From positions 372,001-436,000 of the forward strand of contig CAJQUW010007815.1 in assembly GCA_907163375.1 (NCBI GenBank): a stretch of 64,000 nucleotides of DNA, in the 5' to 3' direction. Positions within the stretch are counted from its first letter, which is position 1, and each line of letters starts with the position of its first letter. Below are positions 52,454 to 64,000 of this stretch, one piece after another. Below the pieces are notes generated by a model, which was not told the DNA's origin, did no database searches, and saw only the letters and a program-made list of their open reading frames with translations. This DNA is from Prostheceraeus crozeri. Taxonomy: Eukaryota > Platyhelminthes > Polycladida > Euryleptidae. The position numbers and the translations under genes were made by a program.

Positions 52454-54831
52454 GTGTCAGCCAGGGCTGTGGAGCCGATGCGTTATCTTATCGGCTCCGG
52501 CTCCACGACACTGATGTGAAAGGCTCCGGCTCGGCTCCGGCTCCGGCTCCGACTTCAAATTCAGGTTCTATCTATGCTGGTTATCCTGGATCCGTTAAAC
52601 GGGTTTTTTTGGATAACGGTGTGGCCTTTAGAGGCTTGCTACAATCATCAAATTAGTTTTCATTAACAAGCAACGACTTAAGTTAATAATAAAAATCATA
52701 ATAGCCTAATATAATGACAAATAACATACTTGTCATATATTTTTGCATGAATTGACTATCTCTGAAAGATAAAATAAAGTTATAGCCAGGATTGGTTAAA
52801 TAAGATAAAGATCTCCCGCACTGGCTAAATATAAATTGGCCTAGCCTGCAACCAGTCTACTACGAGGCTACATTAAATAAGACCACATGAGTGATGATGA
52901 TATACCTAATTAGCCGTCACAGGGGCCGAATAGTAGTATAAGCTTTTTAACAAAGCTTGAATATGAAACTGGATAGCGTATGCCTCTAAATAGCTTATAG
53001 GGCCTGTATCTACTCGAACATGGAAAGGGTATCGGCTATATAGCCAAATATACCGTATCAATAAAGATATAAATTGCTTTATTGAATATTAAAGTGTATA
53101 TAGGCTAGCTTAGGTTGTTATTGTTATTTGTTATTGCCTTTATTCAATAGTCTGTTGGTCCATGAATAATATGATCGGTGGGTAGCCCACGACTCATCAT
53201 CTGTAGAAATTGTAATTTAGATAGCCTCATTGCAGTGTAGGCTAGAAATGTACAATTGAAAATTATACTTAAAAAATTAAAAATATCTAATTTAGGACAA
53301 GTTTGTAATTCTATGCAGCATACTTAATAAGTTAAGGCCTAACTTACATTATATTAATTTCGTATTTTTCATTATGGCGTTAAGTTGCACTAAATAATTC
53401 ATCAATGATTCATGTATAATTATTATATTCAATTTATGTATAACACATTACCACTATTCCTCTGATGATGGTTAGGCTGATGAAACTGAACTCGGAGTAT
53501 CACACAGTATGTTGCAGGGTGTTATGCATAATAAAAATTTGACTGCGAGCACCGAGCAGAAATCCCATCTACTTTGCTAGCTTTCGAATGCGCGTGCGGT
53601 TTAATGTCACAGACAATAGAAAAGGGAGGTCAAAAGGCGCCTTTATTGAGAGCGTCTCAGTCTTTTTTTATTGTTTACATATAAGTCAGCATGATATCAG
53701 CATAAAGTGTTGACAGACTGAAAAAATAATAATGAAAATTCTTGAAATCCGCAGGTCTATGACATTTGGGGAATTATTATTACACGATACGGCTCTTGTG
53801 CAGTCCTCCCCCCCCCCATTTTTTCTCTGGTCAAAAGATGCAGCACCATTGGATGTCCGTTTCAGCATCACCGGTTTGAGTGAAGCATTCCGTGCTGTTG
53901 TAAAAATCTACGTGGGTAATTGCGATGTCATGGTCGCAAACTTCGTCAGCAAGTCAATATTGTAATTTGCTTTCGGGTTTTTCGCATTGAAATATACCCT
54001 TTGAATTTTGAAGTCAAAGGAAATTCATTGTGAATGAGATACCTTTAAAATAATAGGGCGCTACTAGAAGTGCCTGGGTCGCTTATTGCTATAGCCATGT
54101 GAGGACTTGTAGTCAGGTCATTCGTGTGAGTGTGAAGAGTTATCCCTCCAATCAAAATTGATCAAATTGAATAATCGATTGTTTTGAAAAATGTAGGTGG
54201 GGGGACTGCACAAGAGCCTACAATACAATCTAATGAAATTGGCATTGTCACAGATGCCAGTAGCCATACCGATAGATGATAGCCTACATAGTAACCGTAT
54301 TAGATTTAAGACATTGCGCAAGAAATGTAGCTATATTATCTTTACTGACTGAACTGGAAATGTGTACATAAATGACTGGCGACTTGTCTCTAGGAATCTA
54401 CAATCATCTAGTTAGCATGCATATAACAAGTCTTCAAATTAATGGATTTTGGAGAATACGTTGTCAATATGGAAATTAGTCTTACGAAACATATGCAATA
54501 AAAAAATATTACACATGTGTGTGAATATAATAAATATGATACAAAAGAAGGCAGCAACTGCTACGAAAGATATCGTGGAGGACAGATCATTGGTATACTT
54601 AAAAGACATATCTTTAGATTTCAAATGATTTAATTTTTTTATGATGCCAATTAATAACTTTCTAAATTCTAGATTTATATCGAAGCTCAAACTATCGGAG
54701 CCGGAGCCGGAGCCGGAGCCTTTGTGATAAATCGGCTCCGGCTCCGGCTCCGACCAAAACCATCGGCTCCTTAAGGCTCCGGCTCCGGCTCGGCTCCGGC
54801 TCGGCTCCGGCTCCACAGCCCTGGTGTCAGC
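52454..54831. mobile_element. hAT-type element with perfect 8-bp target duplication
   Basis: The element runs 52462-54823 (2,362 bp) with inverted ends CAGGGCTGTGGAGCC. It is flanked by identical gtgtcagc at 52454-52461 and 54824-54831, the hAT-type duplication. Both ends carry many GGAGCC/GGCTCC words (52490-52555; 54695-54815). An internal inverted pair (GGCTCTTGTGCAGTCC at 53791 and GGACTGCACAAGAGCC at 54203) is also visible. No transposase is seen. The exact duplication suggests a fairly recent insertion. Confidence 0.85.
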
Positions 54832-54970
54832 AGATGCTCATTTCGCTTGATCGACAACTCAAAGAAGACAATTATTGCAAATGTTCTTTAGATTTGCCAA
54901 CTGAGCGATCTCATTCAGTTACAGTAAACAGCTGTGCATGCTCGATCTTTGTCTCCAAAATTTTCGCAGG
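54832..54970 (+). pseudogene. LINE reverse transcriptase relic, continuation after the hAT element
   Basis: Joined across the 8-bp duplication, the frame would give a SKC then QMLIS segment, as in the N..K...m.is region that follows the catalytic box of LINE polymerases. This supports insertion of the hAT element into a pre-existing LINE. Only a short stretch is recognisable. Confidence 0.4.
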
Positions 54971-57098
54971 GTAGATTTTGAGCTATCAATTACTTGATGC
55001 CATTTCTTTGAAGACCACCCTTTACATTATTTGACTTTTCCCTTGATGCCTCTCCCTCAGAATTTAAGCTACTTATTGTGACGTCAGCAATTCGTAATAA
55101 ATCATTTCAATTTCTATGTCAAAAATGTATTGCAACGGCTGTACTCCAAAATAGTTTTTTTCTAGTATTGACCGTCATTTTTATTCAAGTGCCTTACATT
55201 TTGAGCTTGTATGTTATTCCTTCTTTTAATCATGTTTCACGTTTTCCAAAATTGGGACGCTTTCAGTGTCAAATATCAGTACATTATTATCATTATCATT
55301 GCCAAAGATCAACATGTTGAAAATTAATTTATAAAAATCAGCTTAGATTTAAAGGGAAATTGCAACATCTTGAATCTGTGCAAGGTAGCTGACAGGGCAA
55401 CGACACTCTATAATTATAAAGGACTAGAACGGTCATGTACATTGAGCAAGACAACACGTCATGGACAGGCATTGACATGACAAGGGTATCTAAACGATAG
55501 CGGGTTCCAGCGACTGGAAATAGGAAGATACCGGCAGCTTATCAGGGTAACTTGTAAATATATTTGGTTATTATTACTTCTCTCTACTGGGTGTCCGAGA
55601 GAAGAAGTATCAATTTTTCATCACCCAGCTATGTTGCACAGCCCGAGTGCAGCGAGGGATGGACAGATAGCCAAGGGAGGAAACGTTTATATCTTCTCGA
55701 ACGAATGTAGCTTTTCATTTTGTAATTTATGGATGTCTATTGTTCATTACAGCATTGATATGGTTGTATCGCGAAATCTATGAATGAGTAAATCAAGGGA
55801 CGGTATCGATATCTTGGTCTGGCTAATTACAACTTGTTTATAGACTTCTATGATTTTTCCTTTATAGGTATAGAAATAGATAACAATAGACTAGAACAGA
55901 AGTTTGATATCTTGCTCATGTACAACGATGGCACCTGAGACAATACGTGTATAGTAGAACTTTGAGAGCAAAATCAAGTCTCGACTTTCATTAAATAGCA
56001 CTCACTATGCTAATACTGATGACGCCTGTCGGTCTTTACATTAAGGCCTTGCTGCCTTGCCCACTATTTTCCTTTTCCTGTTTCTTGCTTTAATACAAAT
56101 ATTGATATAACGCATGTGATATCAGCTGATAACTTGTTTACCGTCTATCGATCGAAATATTTGCTGATAGTGAGAACATCTCAAGAATTCACATAAAAAT
56201 TGTAATTATTGGACAATTTCTCATTTAAACGATGAAGAGAGCAAGTGCTTCTCTGGAATAAACACATTGACGGTTTTTCTATATAAATCATCACTCAGAT
56301 AAAAAAGTCAATGGAATTTTTCAATTAATCATTGAATGAAACGTGTGATACAGTGTGATGATATTTTGGAAGATAATATTCAAAAACATGCAATGATTTT
56401 GAAAATTCTTAAAATAATTTATTGATCAGAGGCTCCTTTTAAAGTAAAATGAATAATCGAAGACTTCTTGGCCTCTGATTTCTAGCTGGCGTAATGCATG
56501 TTCCATAAATTGACATTACAGGTTACATATCTATCTGATGATTCCTGGCAGATTATAGGATCGATATTTCAAAACGATAAGCGTACACTGCGTTTTAAAG
56601 GATTTCTCTCCTTGTCATCCTGTTGCTGCTGCAATTTGCAATTCGATATTGCTTTTGCTTACATGATCTTTAGACAAGGGCCAACAATCCAGATCACAAA
56701 TTGACTTGAAAAATATAAATGCCAAGCAGAAGAAAAGGTCGTAAAATTTGCATTTTGCACCAACTAAGTTCCCCCGGCATGTGCCATGATTTTCATGCAA
56801 TTTTTATTCTAGGACATTCTGTGGTAATCTAAATTTCTATGTTTATAGGAGTTTTCATAGGAAAAGTTAACTTTCTCATCCATCCCGTGGGACTGAAAAG
56901 TTGATTTTCCTCCCGGCAGTTTACATTGGAGAAATATCTTTTCACTCACACACAAAATGAAAAAATCCTTTTCAGTGCTCCGACTGATTGCCTCGATCAC
57001 TGCGCTCTCTCGACAACGACATCGCTCCTCGTACTGAAAAGTTGACTTTTCATTAATTATTAATATTAAAATAATTATTAATTTAAAATAACTATTAT
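54971..57098. other. no recognisable gene
   Basis: 55380-55700 is less AT-rich and has a CTTCTCTCTACTGG / GAGAGAAGAAG hairpin at 55578-55606, but no element or RNA can be named. The rest is featureless. Confidence 0.45.
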
Positions 57099-58835
57099 AC
57101 CGTGTGTCCCAAAAAAGTGCCGAAAACTAAACGCTTATAACTTCATCAATTTCCATTCGATTGAGCTAACTTTTTGCACACAAATGCAAAATACTCATAC
57201 GTTTTTGTCTGTAAATTATAAAGCTTGAACATTGAGCACTCTCTAGTGTATTTCTAATGGTACAATTCAAGATATCGGACATAATGATATGCGATTTCTA
57301 TCCATCAATCTTGATCATAGCACGCAGCTCTTCCAGCATTTTTCCAGCATGATTCAGAAACATAGTACGATGAAAATTGATTACACGGCTAGACAAAACT
57401 TGATGGACTACAAAGTAAGGAAGCGTCAATAAGTTTAAAAATGAAGACCTTTACAACGTCGAACTTTGTTATAACTATGACAGAGAGTCAGAAAGTCTCA
57501 ATCATGAGTAAGCCCAAGCTGCCGACCATCTTCAGAAATGCATTTTTGTAATCTGCAAGAGTACAACATTTTGATAAAATATTACAATAAAAAGGGTGTA
57601 AGAAGTTTTAAGTTATCTGGGATAAAATGCCTTAACAGCCTCACGTTTACGCAGTTCATGCAATCTTGCCGTACATACGTGAATGCCTCCTGATTCCGAT
57701 CAGTCAAATCGACTAATCCTCGAACAGGTCCAAGTTCATATCGGAAAACTCTAATTCTTAAAAGTCCCGATAGAAAGTAATCGCATGGATGGAGATCGGG
57801 TGATCTTGGAGGCCATTCAATATCAAAATGACGTCCAACAATCAGCCAGTCAAATAAATCCTGTAGAAGCTCACGTGCACCGGATGCAGTGTGAACCAAA
57901 TATTAGGGTCTTCACCAAGAGTATCATGCAAATCAGGAAAGAAAAGTTCTTGCGGTATTGCACGGTATACTCGTATATCTCCAGTAACATAGAGGACAGG
58001 AAAAAATACGGTCCAAAAATGTGTCCTCAAATAAAAAAATTAAACATTAGGGATATTGACTACCATGGTCCAAGTTGCTTGGTAACCATTCTTGGAATAT
58101 AATGGCGGATTCGCATCGAAATATTTTGTCGCCAGCTCTATCCCGGAACTTGCAATAGTTGGTATGGGTAGAACTTCAGTACGTCTTTACAAATCCGGTG
58201 TTCACTAGTCTTCGTCTGGAATCCCTGGCATGTTGTCTTATGAAATAAGGAATGTTGTGATCCTGTTTTATAACAATGTTGTCCAAAATTAAGACAACGT
58301 TGTCACCATTGACAGTGGATGGACGACGACCAGAATTTCATTTGTTACATCTTTGGATAGTCACATTGGCCACAATTTCTTTAATTGTGCGTCTTATGTC
58401 ACTTCACTTGCCCTTGGACAATGTGTGTTTTTGTTTGAGCAATGTGTATTTAACTCACGAGCTGCCTTCATTGCAGACTTGCTTCACGTAAAATAAAATC
58501 AAACCTGCAAAATGTGCTGCGCTGTTGTGAACTTCATCTTGTATTAGATTTGCTAAAAAGCAAGATCTTTGACGATCATTTTCATCTTGTAGACTTAATC
58601 ACATTTTCATATCAAACCAATCTTCGACGTGCTATGTTGCTGAGCTTTCGTACCATGCATGCTGGAAATGCGTGCGTGCTATGATCAAGATTGATGGATA
58701 GAAATCGCATATCATTATGTCCGAGATCTCGAATTCTACCATTAGAAATACACTAGAGAGTGCTCAATGTTAAAGCTTTATACTTTACAGACAAAAACGT
58801 ATGGGTAATTTACGTTTGTATGTAAATAGTGTACG
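57099..58835 (-). mobile_element. mariner-like element with long inverted arms, decayed
   Basis: Two arms of about 150 bp, 57172-57325 and 58673-58830, are inverted copies (shared words CATTGAGCACTCTCTAGTGT, CATAATGATATGCGATTTCT, ATCCATCAATCTTGATCATA). The left end adds a CCGTGTGTCCCAAAAAAGTG word typical of mariner termini after a TA. A transposase relic lies inside on the minus strand. The right end beyond 58830 does not match the left terminus, so that side is damaged. Confidence 0.7.
57582..58060 (-). pseudogene. mariner-like transposase relic, catalytic C-terminal half
   Basis: In order on the minus strand: VTGDIRVYRAIPQELFFPDL, then GEDPNIWF, a frame change, HTASGARELLQDLF, and DIEWPPRSPDLHPCDYF. 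The last is the signature around the third catalytic Asp (wPPRSPDL.P.D.f); the FQQDGA-type second Asp region falls at the frame break near 57900. It belongs to a mariner group whose members carry W(I)GR...IEWP before the last Asp. Confidence 0.7.
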
Positions 58836-58857
58836 AACTGCAAAATTTTGACTGCAA

Positions 58858-58930
58858 GGACTGAAAAAGTTGACCAGGGACTGTGAGGGCTATGGTAATA
58901 TCAACTTTTTGACACATGCATAGAAATAAA
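58858..58930 (+). repeat. dispersed repeat, short copy
   Basis: GGGCTATGGTAATATCAACT then ACACATGCATAGAAATAAA, preceded by GGACTGAAAAAGTTGACCAG. It matches 59908-60000 but lacks about 20 bp in the middle. Both copies are in direct orientation. Confidence 0.75.
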
Positions 58931-59172
58931 AGTAGGCCTATTTCACAATTCGCCTAGTTGAACAACAAAAACGACGGCTCATGATTTGTGAATCAATTTC
59001 ATGGTCCATAAACGGTTTTCGTTCCGGATGACTACTACGTTATGGTAAAAAATTCGTCGAACAGGAATTGAGGTTACAGTGCACCCTCTATCATTTTATT
59101 GCTGTATATTTCATTCATAGAATTTTCATACAATTAATCGAGTTTTCGCTTTGTTTATGCTTAGTGAGACTA

Positions 59173-59478
59173 CTAAACATTGCAAAAGACTTTTTGAATT
59201 AAAATTTGATCAGATTTATACCTTATTGACCGGCATTTGCTACATTCTGCTAATAAACCAAATAGCGACTTCAAAACAAAAGGAATCGCAGAAATGATAA
59301 TAGAAGACATAGCACCGCAAGCTAGAAGTACGAAGATTGATGGAGTCAAGTTAGGGAATATATTGTCAGCTATCTGACAGAAAACCAAAGTAATGTTAAT
59401 AATTGTGTTAATCGTAGTTATTGTGCATAATTTAGCTATGGTGCAATGTGGAAAAATGAGGGCAACAATGTATCGCAT
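59173..59478 (-). CDS. hydrophobic ORF, doubtful
   Basis: 101-aa frame with two or three hydrophobic stretches (NTIINITLVFCQIAD; IFVLLACGAMSSIIISAIPF), which could be membrane helices. It has a faint likeness to the last helices of rhodopsin-like receptors but no NPxxY motif. Possibly an exon relic or chance. Confidence 0.15.
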   Translation of the reverse strand: MRYIVALIFPHCTIAKLCTITTINTIINITLVFCQIADNIFPNLTPSIFVLLACGAMSSIIISAIPFVLKSLFGLLAECSKCRSIRYKSDQILIQKVFCNV

Positions 59479-59907
59479 AATGATGATATCTATGCATGTG
59501 AAAGAAATTTAAGAAGTCTCAGTTGGCATATATCTACATGTGTATTCATAGGAATGCTGCCGCTTTTTTCCTACATTCCTGCCCAGTCCATTTCCACTAC
59601 GCAAAATATTATTCACATAGATTTTTTCAGGCATCAATGTAGGACATTTTCAGGCCCTTGCGCGCCCTCAAATGTCCTATATTGTTGCCCTCGAAAATCA
59701 ATGTTAATGCTAAATTGTTTACCAATTTGATATTTTTGATTCCACATTGGATCAATATGATTCAAGTTAGAATTTTGCAATGCCAATATTTTTCAAATGC
59801 TTGATGTAGGCACTTGTCAAGGATATACGACGGATTAACAATCAGCATGATACATAGAGAAGGTCACATATAAAAGGTCACCATAAACTACAAAGTATCG
59901 ACCGTCA

Positions 59908-60000
59908 GGACTGTAAAGTTGAACAGGGACAGTAAAGTAACGCTCATGCGCACTGAGGGCTATGGTAATATCAACTTTTCAACACATGCATAGAAATAAA
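59908..60000 (+). repeat. dispersed repeat, long copy
   Basis: Same repeat as 58858-58930 with an additional AGTAAAGTAACGCTCATGCG block. It is too short to assign to a SINE or MITE class. Confidence 0.75.
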
Positions 60001-60914
60001 CATTTTGACTAGCTTACAATAAATCGCCATGTGGCAAGAATTTACAACTGTTGCTTGTTTCAACGATTTGATTCTCCTTCGTTTTTTGTTGCTTTTAGAT
60101 TGCTGTCTGAGTTTTTTCATGATGCATTTGATAATGTGATGAGTGGAGAATGATACATTTTTAACACCTTTACCGATTCAAGAGCAATAGTTGTCAATTC
60201 AATTGTAAAATATTTCAGGACAAATTCAATCTTCATTTTTTACTTGAGATAACTGATATATGTCGCGAAATTCACTGATTATGCATTCATCCATCTCAGT
60301 TCAAGAGTAAAATCCTCAAATCTTCAATTATTTTCTCAAGTCATCAAGTAATTCTTACTTTACAATTAGCATTACCACAAAAATATAATTTTGTGATTAA
60401 TGTGCACCACCTAATCATTGTAATACAAATAATCTATCCATAGCTCACGCAATAGGCCAATTGTCGCTCTGGCTCAAGCAATTGGCCCATTGTTGAGCTC
60501 AATTCTTATTTGAGCGTAATTGTAATTTCTATTTCATTTTATCTTGTTGCGCTTGCAAAAAAATATTTGCTGAACTAAATCTTGAGTTTTGTTGAACAAA
60601 TTTTACAATCAAAGGACTTGGAGAAGACATGCCGCATCCAAATGAATCACACATTTCAAAATTGAGACTCACTCGTGATCTTCTCCTGCCAAACAGGTAT
60701 GAGAGTCAACATGCTGTTAAATATTTCTCACTTTGGTTTCGGTTACAGAAAAAGTGAATTGTTCCGCGATTTATATGAAAGATGTAATGCATACTGTTGA
60801 TCCGATTGTTGAACAGCTCTTGTCGAATTTCTGCCAATAGTCGTTTAAATTTCGATTTGGTCGGAGGCACACAGAATAAGCCACTATCGTTCACAAGTCG
60901 CGTCACTATCCTCG
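60001..60914. other. no recognisable feature
   Basis: AT-rich; a short inverted pair around CAATTGGCC near 60455-60490 only. Confidence 0.4.
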
Positions 60915-61016
60915 ATAAGTCATAAGTCATATGCCGTAAGCCATAAGTCATAAACCATAAGCCACAAGCCATAGGTCATGGACCATAAGTCATAAGCCAC
61001 AAGCCATAAGTCATTT
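60915..61016 (+). repeat. CATAAGCCATAAGT minisatellite
   Basis: Seven-base words of the CATAAGY/CACAAGC type repeat about twelve times. The same words in reverse orientation (CTTATGGCTTATG type) appear at 61175-61275, next to the Harbinger element, giving a loose inverted pair. Confidence 0.75.
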
Positions 61017-61282
61017 TGACAATTTTTCTCATGATAGGCAATATAAGCAAGCAGAAAATAGATGATGTCTTTCCAATTTTTGTAAGAGCATGAAGCATAG
61101 TGGAATGAAGAATGTCGCGCTTTATCACAATGTCGCTTCTATTGAAGATCATCGCCCAAGGATTCTCAACCGGATGATGGCTTATGATGAATGGCCTATG
61201 GTTTATCCTGTCTGCCTCCGTAGTCAAAGGCGGCTTGTGGTTGATGGCTTATCGCTAGCGACTTATGGCTTATTCTGTATGC

Positions 61283-62952
61283 CAGGGGCCTATTGCACCA
61301 GACGTAAAGAGTGAAGGTTGATGCTGTTGCACCAGAAGTTGGAAAGTGAAGAGTGAAGAGTAAGAGTGGAATTTTATGTTAATCTTCAATACAGTGTTGC
61401 ACCAAATAGACTTAAGATTAGGAATTCCCTTCTTTGAAGAGTATCTCCGTGATTGTGCTGAAGAGCGGCTATGTCTCTATTCAACACAGTGTTGATACAT
61501 TCGACCAATATCTCCGGAGGCGTTTTTACTATTTTAGTCTTTGATTTGACATTGATATTGATTTATTGACGGTGTATAGTACGCAACCTTGTAGTTTTAC
61601 TGCTACTGCACCTACATTTAGTTCATTTACAACTTGACTGCAATAGAAAGATGAAATTTGACGACAGTGATGATGATAATTTGGACCCCATTACGATAAG
61701 AAGAGTAAAAGTCTACAAAGAAAGAATAAATTTTCAGGCCCCCAAAATTTTACAGAGTGTTTCCGATTGACATTATCCCAAGCGGAAGAAATTTTACAAT
61801 CCAATGGTCACCTGATTGAATCTCCAACTACGAAAAGCTGTGCGCTATCCCCACAACAACAATTGCTTCTGACACTCAGATTTTTTAGCGAGCGGCAGCT
61901 TCTACAATGTCATTGTCGACGCACATGGGCCCCATAAATCAATAGTATTTAGAAGCATAAAAAAGTTGTTATGGCAATAAATGAGACTCTTTTCGATGAC
62001 ACAATTAGATGGTCTTCTGAATCTTCCCAACTTCGAAAGATTCCTCAACAATTTTTTGATATTGCTGGTTTACCAATATTGCTGGTTACGCTGGTTGCGT
62101 GGACGGAACTTTAATTAGAATCAAATCTCCCACAGAAAATGAAGAGAATTGCGCAGATTGCCACGGTAACCATTCCTTAAACTGCATGATGGTTTGTGGA
62201 CCATCCTTAAAGCCCCTCTATGTTTCGGCTCGTTGGCCGGGACGTGTGAGTGATCCACGAGTGATGAGAAACAGTGACCTATTTAGAGCTTTCCAATCTG
62301 GATGGAGACCTTTTCCTAACGCTGTATTGCTAGGAGATTGCATTGAATAACTGGCTCCTTCCACCTATAGGTCGAAACACAAGTGACTTATCAGAGCAAC
62401 GTTTTAATTCGAAGCACCTTTCAACGCTTCGAACCATCGAATGTTTTTTTGGTGTTCTGAAAATAAAGTTTCAGTGTTAGCATTATCCTTTGAGAGTAGA
62501 TCCGAATTATGCTTGTGACATTTTCAAGGCATGTTGCGTCTTGCAAACGTTGACAGCAAAAGCAAGTGAGCATGAATCGATTGACACTTCTTCATTATCC
62601 GAAGATGAATCCGATGGAGCAGCACTTATTGGCAGTGATGACCCAAGATTATCATTAATTGCAAACATGCATCAATTATGACGCTTTCTGATTTCAATGC
62701 AAGTGACAGTCAAAGTTAAGACTATTTCATTGGTTACTGACGTCATTTGACGTTACTTAATCAACTCGAAATAGATTTTGACTCGTCAACTTGAAGAGTG
62801 ATAGTGGAGTGCGAAGACCAGTTGGTGCAACCACAGAATTAGATTGTTTAATCGTACCTGTCTAATTCTGTGAGTGCAACACTCTCACCCATCACTCATA
62901 ACTATCAGCAATTTTGCTCTTCAATCTTCACGTCTGGTGCAATAGGCTCCAG
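61283..62952 (+). mobile_element. PIF/Harbinger-type DNA transposon, inactive
   Basis: Inverted ends GGGCCTATTGCACCAGACGT (61286) and GAGCCTATTGCACCAGACGT (reverse complement from 62949). A CAG on both sides would be the 3-bp duplication usual for this superfamily, though its usual sequence is T(A/T)A, so this is tentative. The inside carries a HARBI1-like transposase relic on the plus strand. The size is 1,664 bp, shorter than autonomous two-gene Harbingers; no Myb-like second gene is seen. Confidence 0.8.
61650..62680 (+). pseudogene. Harbinger (HARBI1-like) transposase relic
   Basis: Frames from 61650 to 62680 give, in order: LSPQQQLLLTLRFF, the conserved helix before the nuclease; DGTLIRIKSP (first catalytic Asp); GNHSLNCMMVCG; VSARWPGRVSDPRV; NAVLLGDCIE (second Asp); TIECFFGVLKIKFQC (third residue, Glu, at about 62438); and ACCVLQ. 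This is the DDE nuclease of HARBI1-type proteins. All three catalytic residues remain, but frame changes near 61770, 62080 and 62350 break the gene. Confidence 0.8.
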
Positions 62953-64000
62953 CTCTCATTGAAACTTAAGTGTTGGAACTCCGCTTACGGCTTATGGCTC
63001 ATAATGTGTGCGTCCGGTCTTATTCGAACCGTCTCCAGGTTTTGCGACGGTACCGAACGTTAGATGTCGTCGTATTATAGCGTTCGGTCTGAATTTTCAT
63101 AATCTTTACCAGGCTTATTGTGTAGGCTACACAAGATAGGGTACAAGCTAGCAAATAGTAGTTTATTTGATGGTGCCGACTTCGTCCTTTGTCAAGGCAA
63201 TTCAGATAATTCCGCAAATTCCACTGCAGTGTATAAGATATTCAATAGGCGTGGAGTCTCGGAGAAATTCCCACTTCGCACGTAAGCAACGATCATATGT
63301 CTGTCAATTAAGTTATTACGTGCGGCATCTTTCATTGAAATGCTGATATCATTCAGACAGTTATCATATTTTTAGTTGTCTTATCTGTTGAACCTAGTTT
63401 ATAACTCTTTACTTGACAAAGTTAACTGCTTTGTGACTAATAATCGCTTAATTGAAATTCGATATGAGATATATTATTTTTGAACTGAGGAAACTGATAA
63501 GTAAATTGCGCAACTAAACAACTGAACTGAGGTTCCTTAAGTTAGATCAGAGATTCTTTAAGAATGATGTAAATTCTTTAGCGCAAAAGACAATGGAGTT
63601 TAGTCACTTTACTATCTGATTTAGTTAGTTGATACATGAGTTGGAAAAGGTGTAATTACCGGGGAGAGATTCTAGATCGTGATGTGACATATTAGTTCAA
63701 ACAATCGACTGTGTGTAGAGGGATTGCATTCACTCAGGGGCGATGGACACAACATCTAGTTGAGGGCGATTACACAATTCCTCTATACGAGTAAAATTCT
63801 CTAATCACAACCACATCCAAATTTTAAAATGAATTCTGATACATCACCTGAAAAAATCTTGCCATGTTAAAAGAAAACTGCTGATGTGTTTTGAAGTTAA
63901 AATTAGCATGCAAATATGACGATATTCATTATTATCTAAAGCAAAATGGTAAGAGAAAATGTTCATACATAAAAATCATCCTGTTTATTCAGTATGGTTG
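62953..64000. other. no recognisable feature
   Basis: The window ends in AT-rich DNA without repeats or genes that I can identify. Confidence 0.45.

Noticed and set aside
59173-59478. Host receptor (GPCR) exon
   Set aside because: Only general hydrophobicity supports it; no NPxxY or DRY motif and no splice-linked neighbours.

Overview
The window reads as non-genic, repeat-rich DNA from an invertebrate animal, probably marine. That placement is an inference from the mix of elements: Penelope-like elements with GIY-YIG endonucleases, CR1-type LINEs, hAT, Tc1/mariner and PIF/Harbinger transposons, and a protein-primed DNA polymerase B (pPolB) element of the Polinton/adintovirus type. The DNA is AT-rich. 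I found no convincing host protein-coding gene, rRNA, tRNA or CRISPR array. Almost every coding stretch belongs to a mobile element, and most are broken.

Layout, left to right. 0.27-1.8 kb: decayed Tc1-like transposon. 1.8-9.0 kb: mostly featureless, with a tandem repeat array at 3.5-4.0 kb and the end of a hAT-type repeat at 5.5 kb. 9.0-11.4 kb: Penelope relic split by a 1.54-kb hAT element. 13.5-17.4 kb: CR1-like LINE on the minus strand, with ORF1, endonuclease and reverse transcriptase. 20.3-25.8 kb: a second Penelope relic whose GIY-YIG domain is cut in two by a 4.75-kb DNA transposon with TA target duplications and arrays of GTCGGC at its ends. 26.6-30.05 kb: a nearly complete Penelope element with inverted flanking repeats, a perfect 12-bp target duplication and a nested hAT MITE. 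30.1-31.15 kb: a foldback element and the end of a hAT element with a dimerisation-domain remnant.

31.15-48.6 kb is the most interesting part, a virus-like element. On the minus strand lies a spliced pPolB gene (42.2-46.8 kb) with zinc fingers, a cysteine-protease-like segment, a partial HNH motif, 3'-5' exonuclease motifs and all polymerase motifs. Around it sit several small plus-strand genes with TATA boxes. One encodes a two-repeat protein that looks like the TATA-binding protein core (40.57-41.11 kb), and two others are paralogues of each other (31.9-32.6 and 39.5-40.1 kb). There are also a RING-like protein, unknown ORFs, tandem promoter-like repeats and a nine-copy TTGATAGCAAG motif field. 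A 4.6-kb LINE with PHD-finger ORF1 sits inside the element, flanked by an 81-bp duplication. I see no integrase, capsid, packaging ATPase or adenain-like protease, so the element is incomplete or of an unfamiliar kind.

48.6-64 kb: direct repeats, a long hairpin at 50.6-50.9 kb, a LINE reverse-transcriptase relic split by a 2.36-kb hAT element with a perfect 8-bp duplication, a mariner-like relic (57.1-58.8 kb), a dispersed repeat pair, and a PIF/Harbinger element with a HARBI1-like transposase relic (61.3-62.95 kb). All family calls come from motif recognition by eye; no database search was run.
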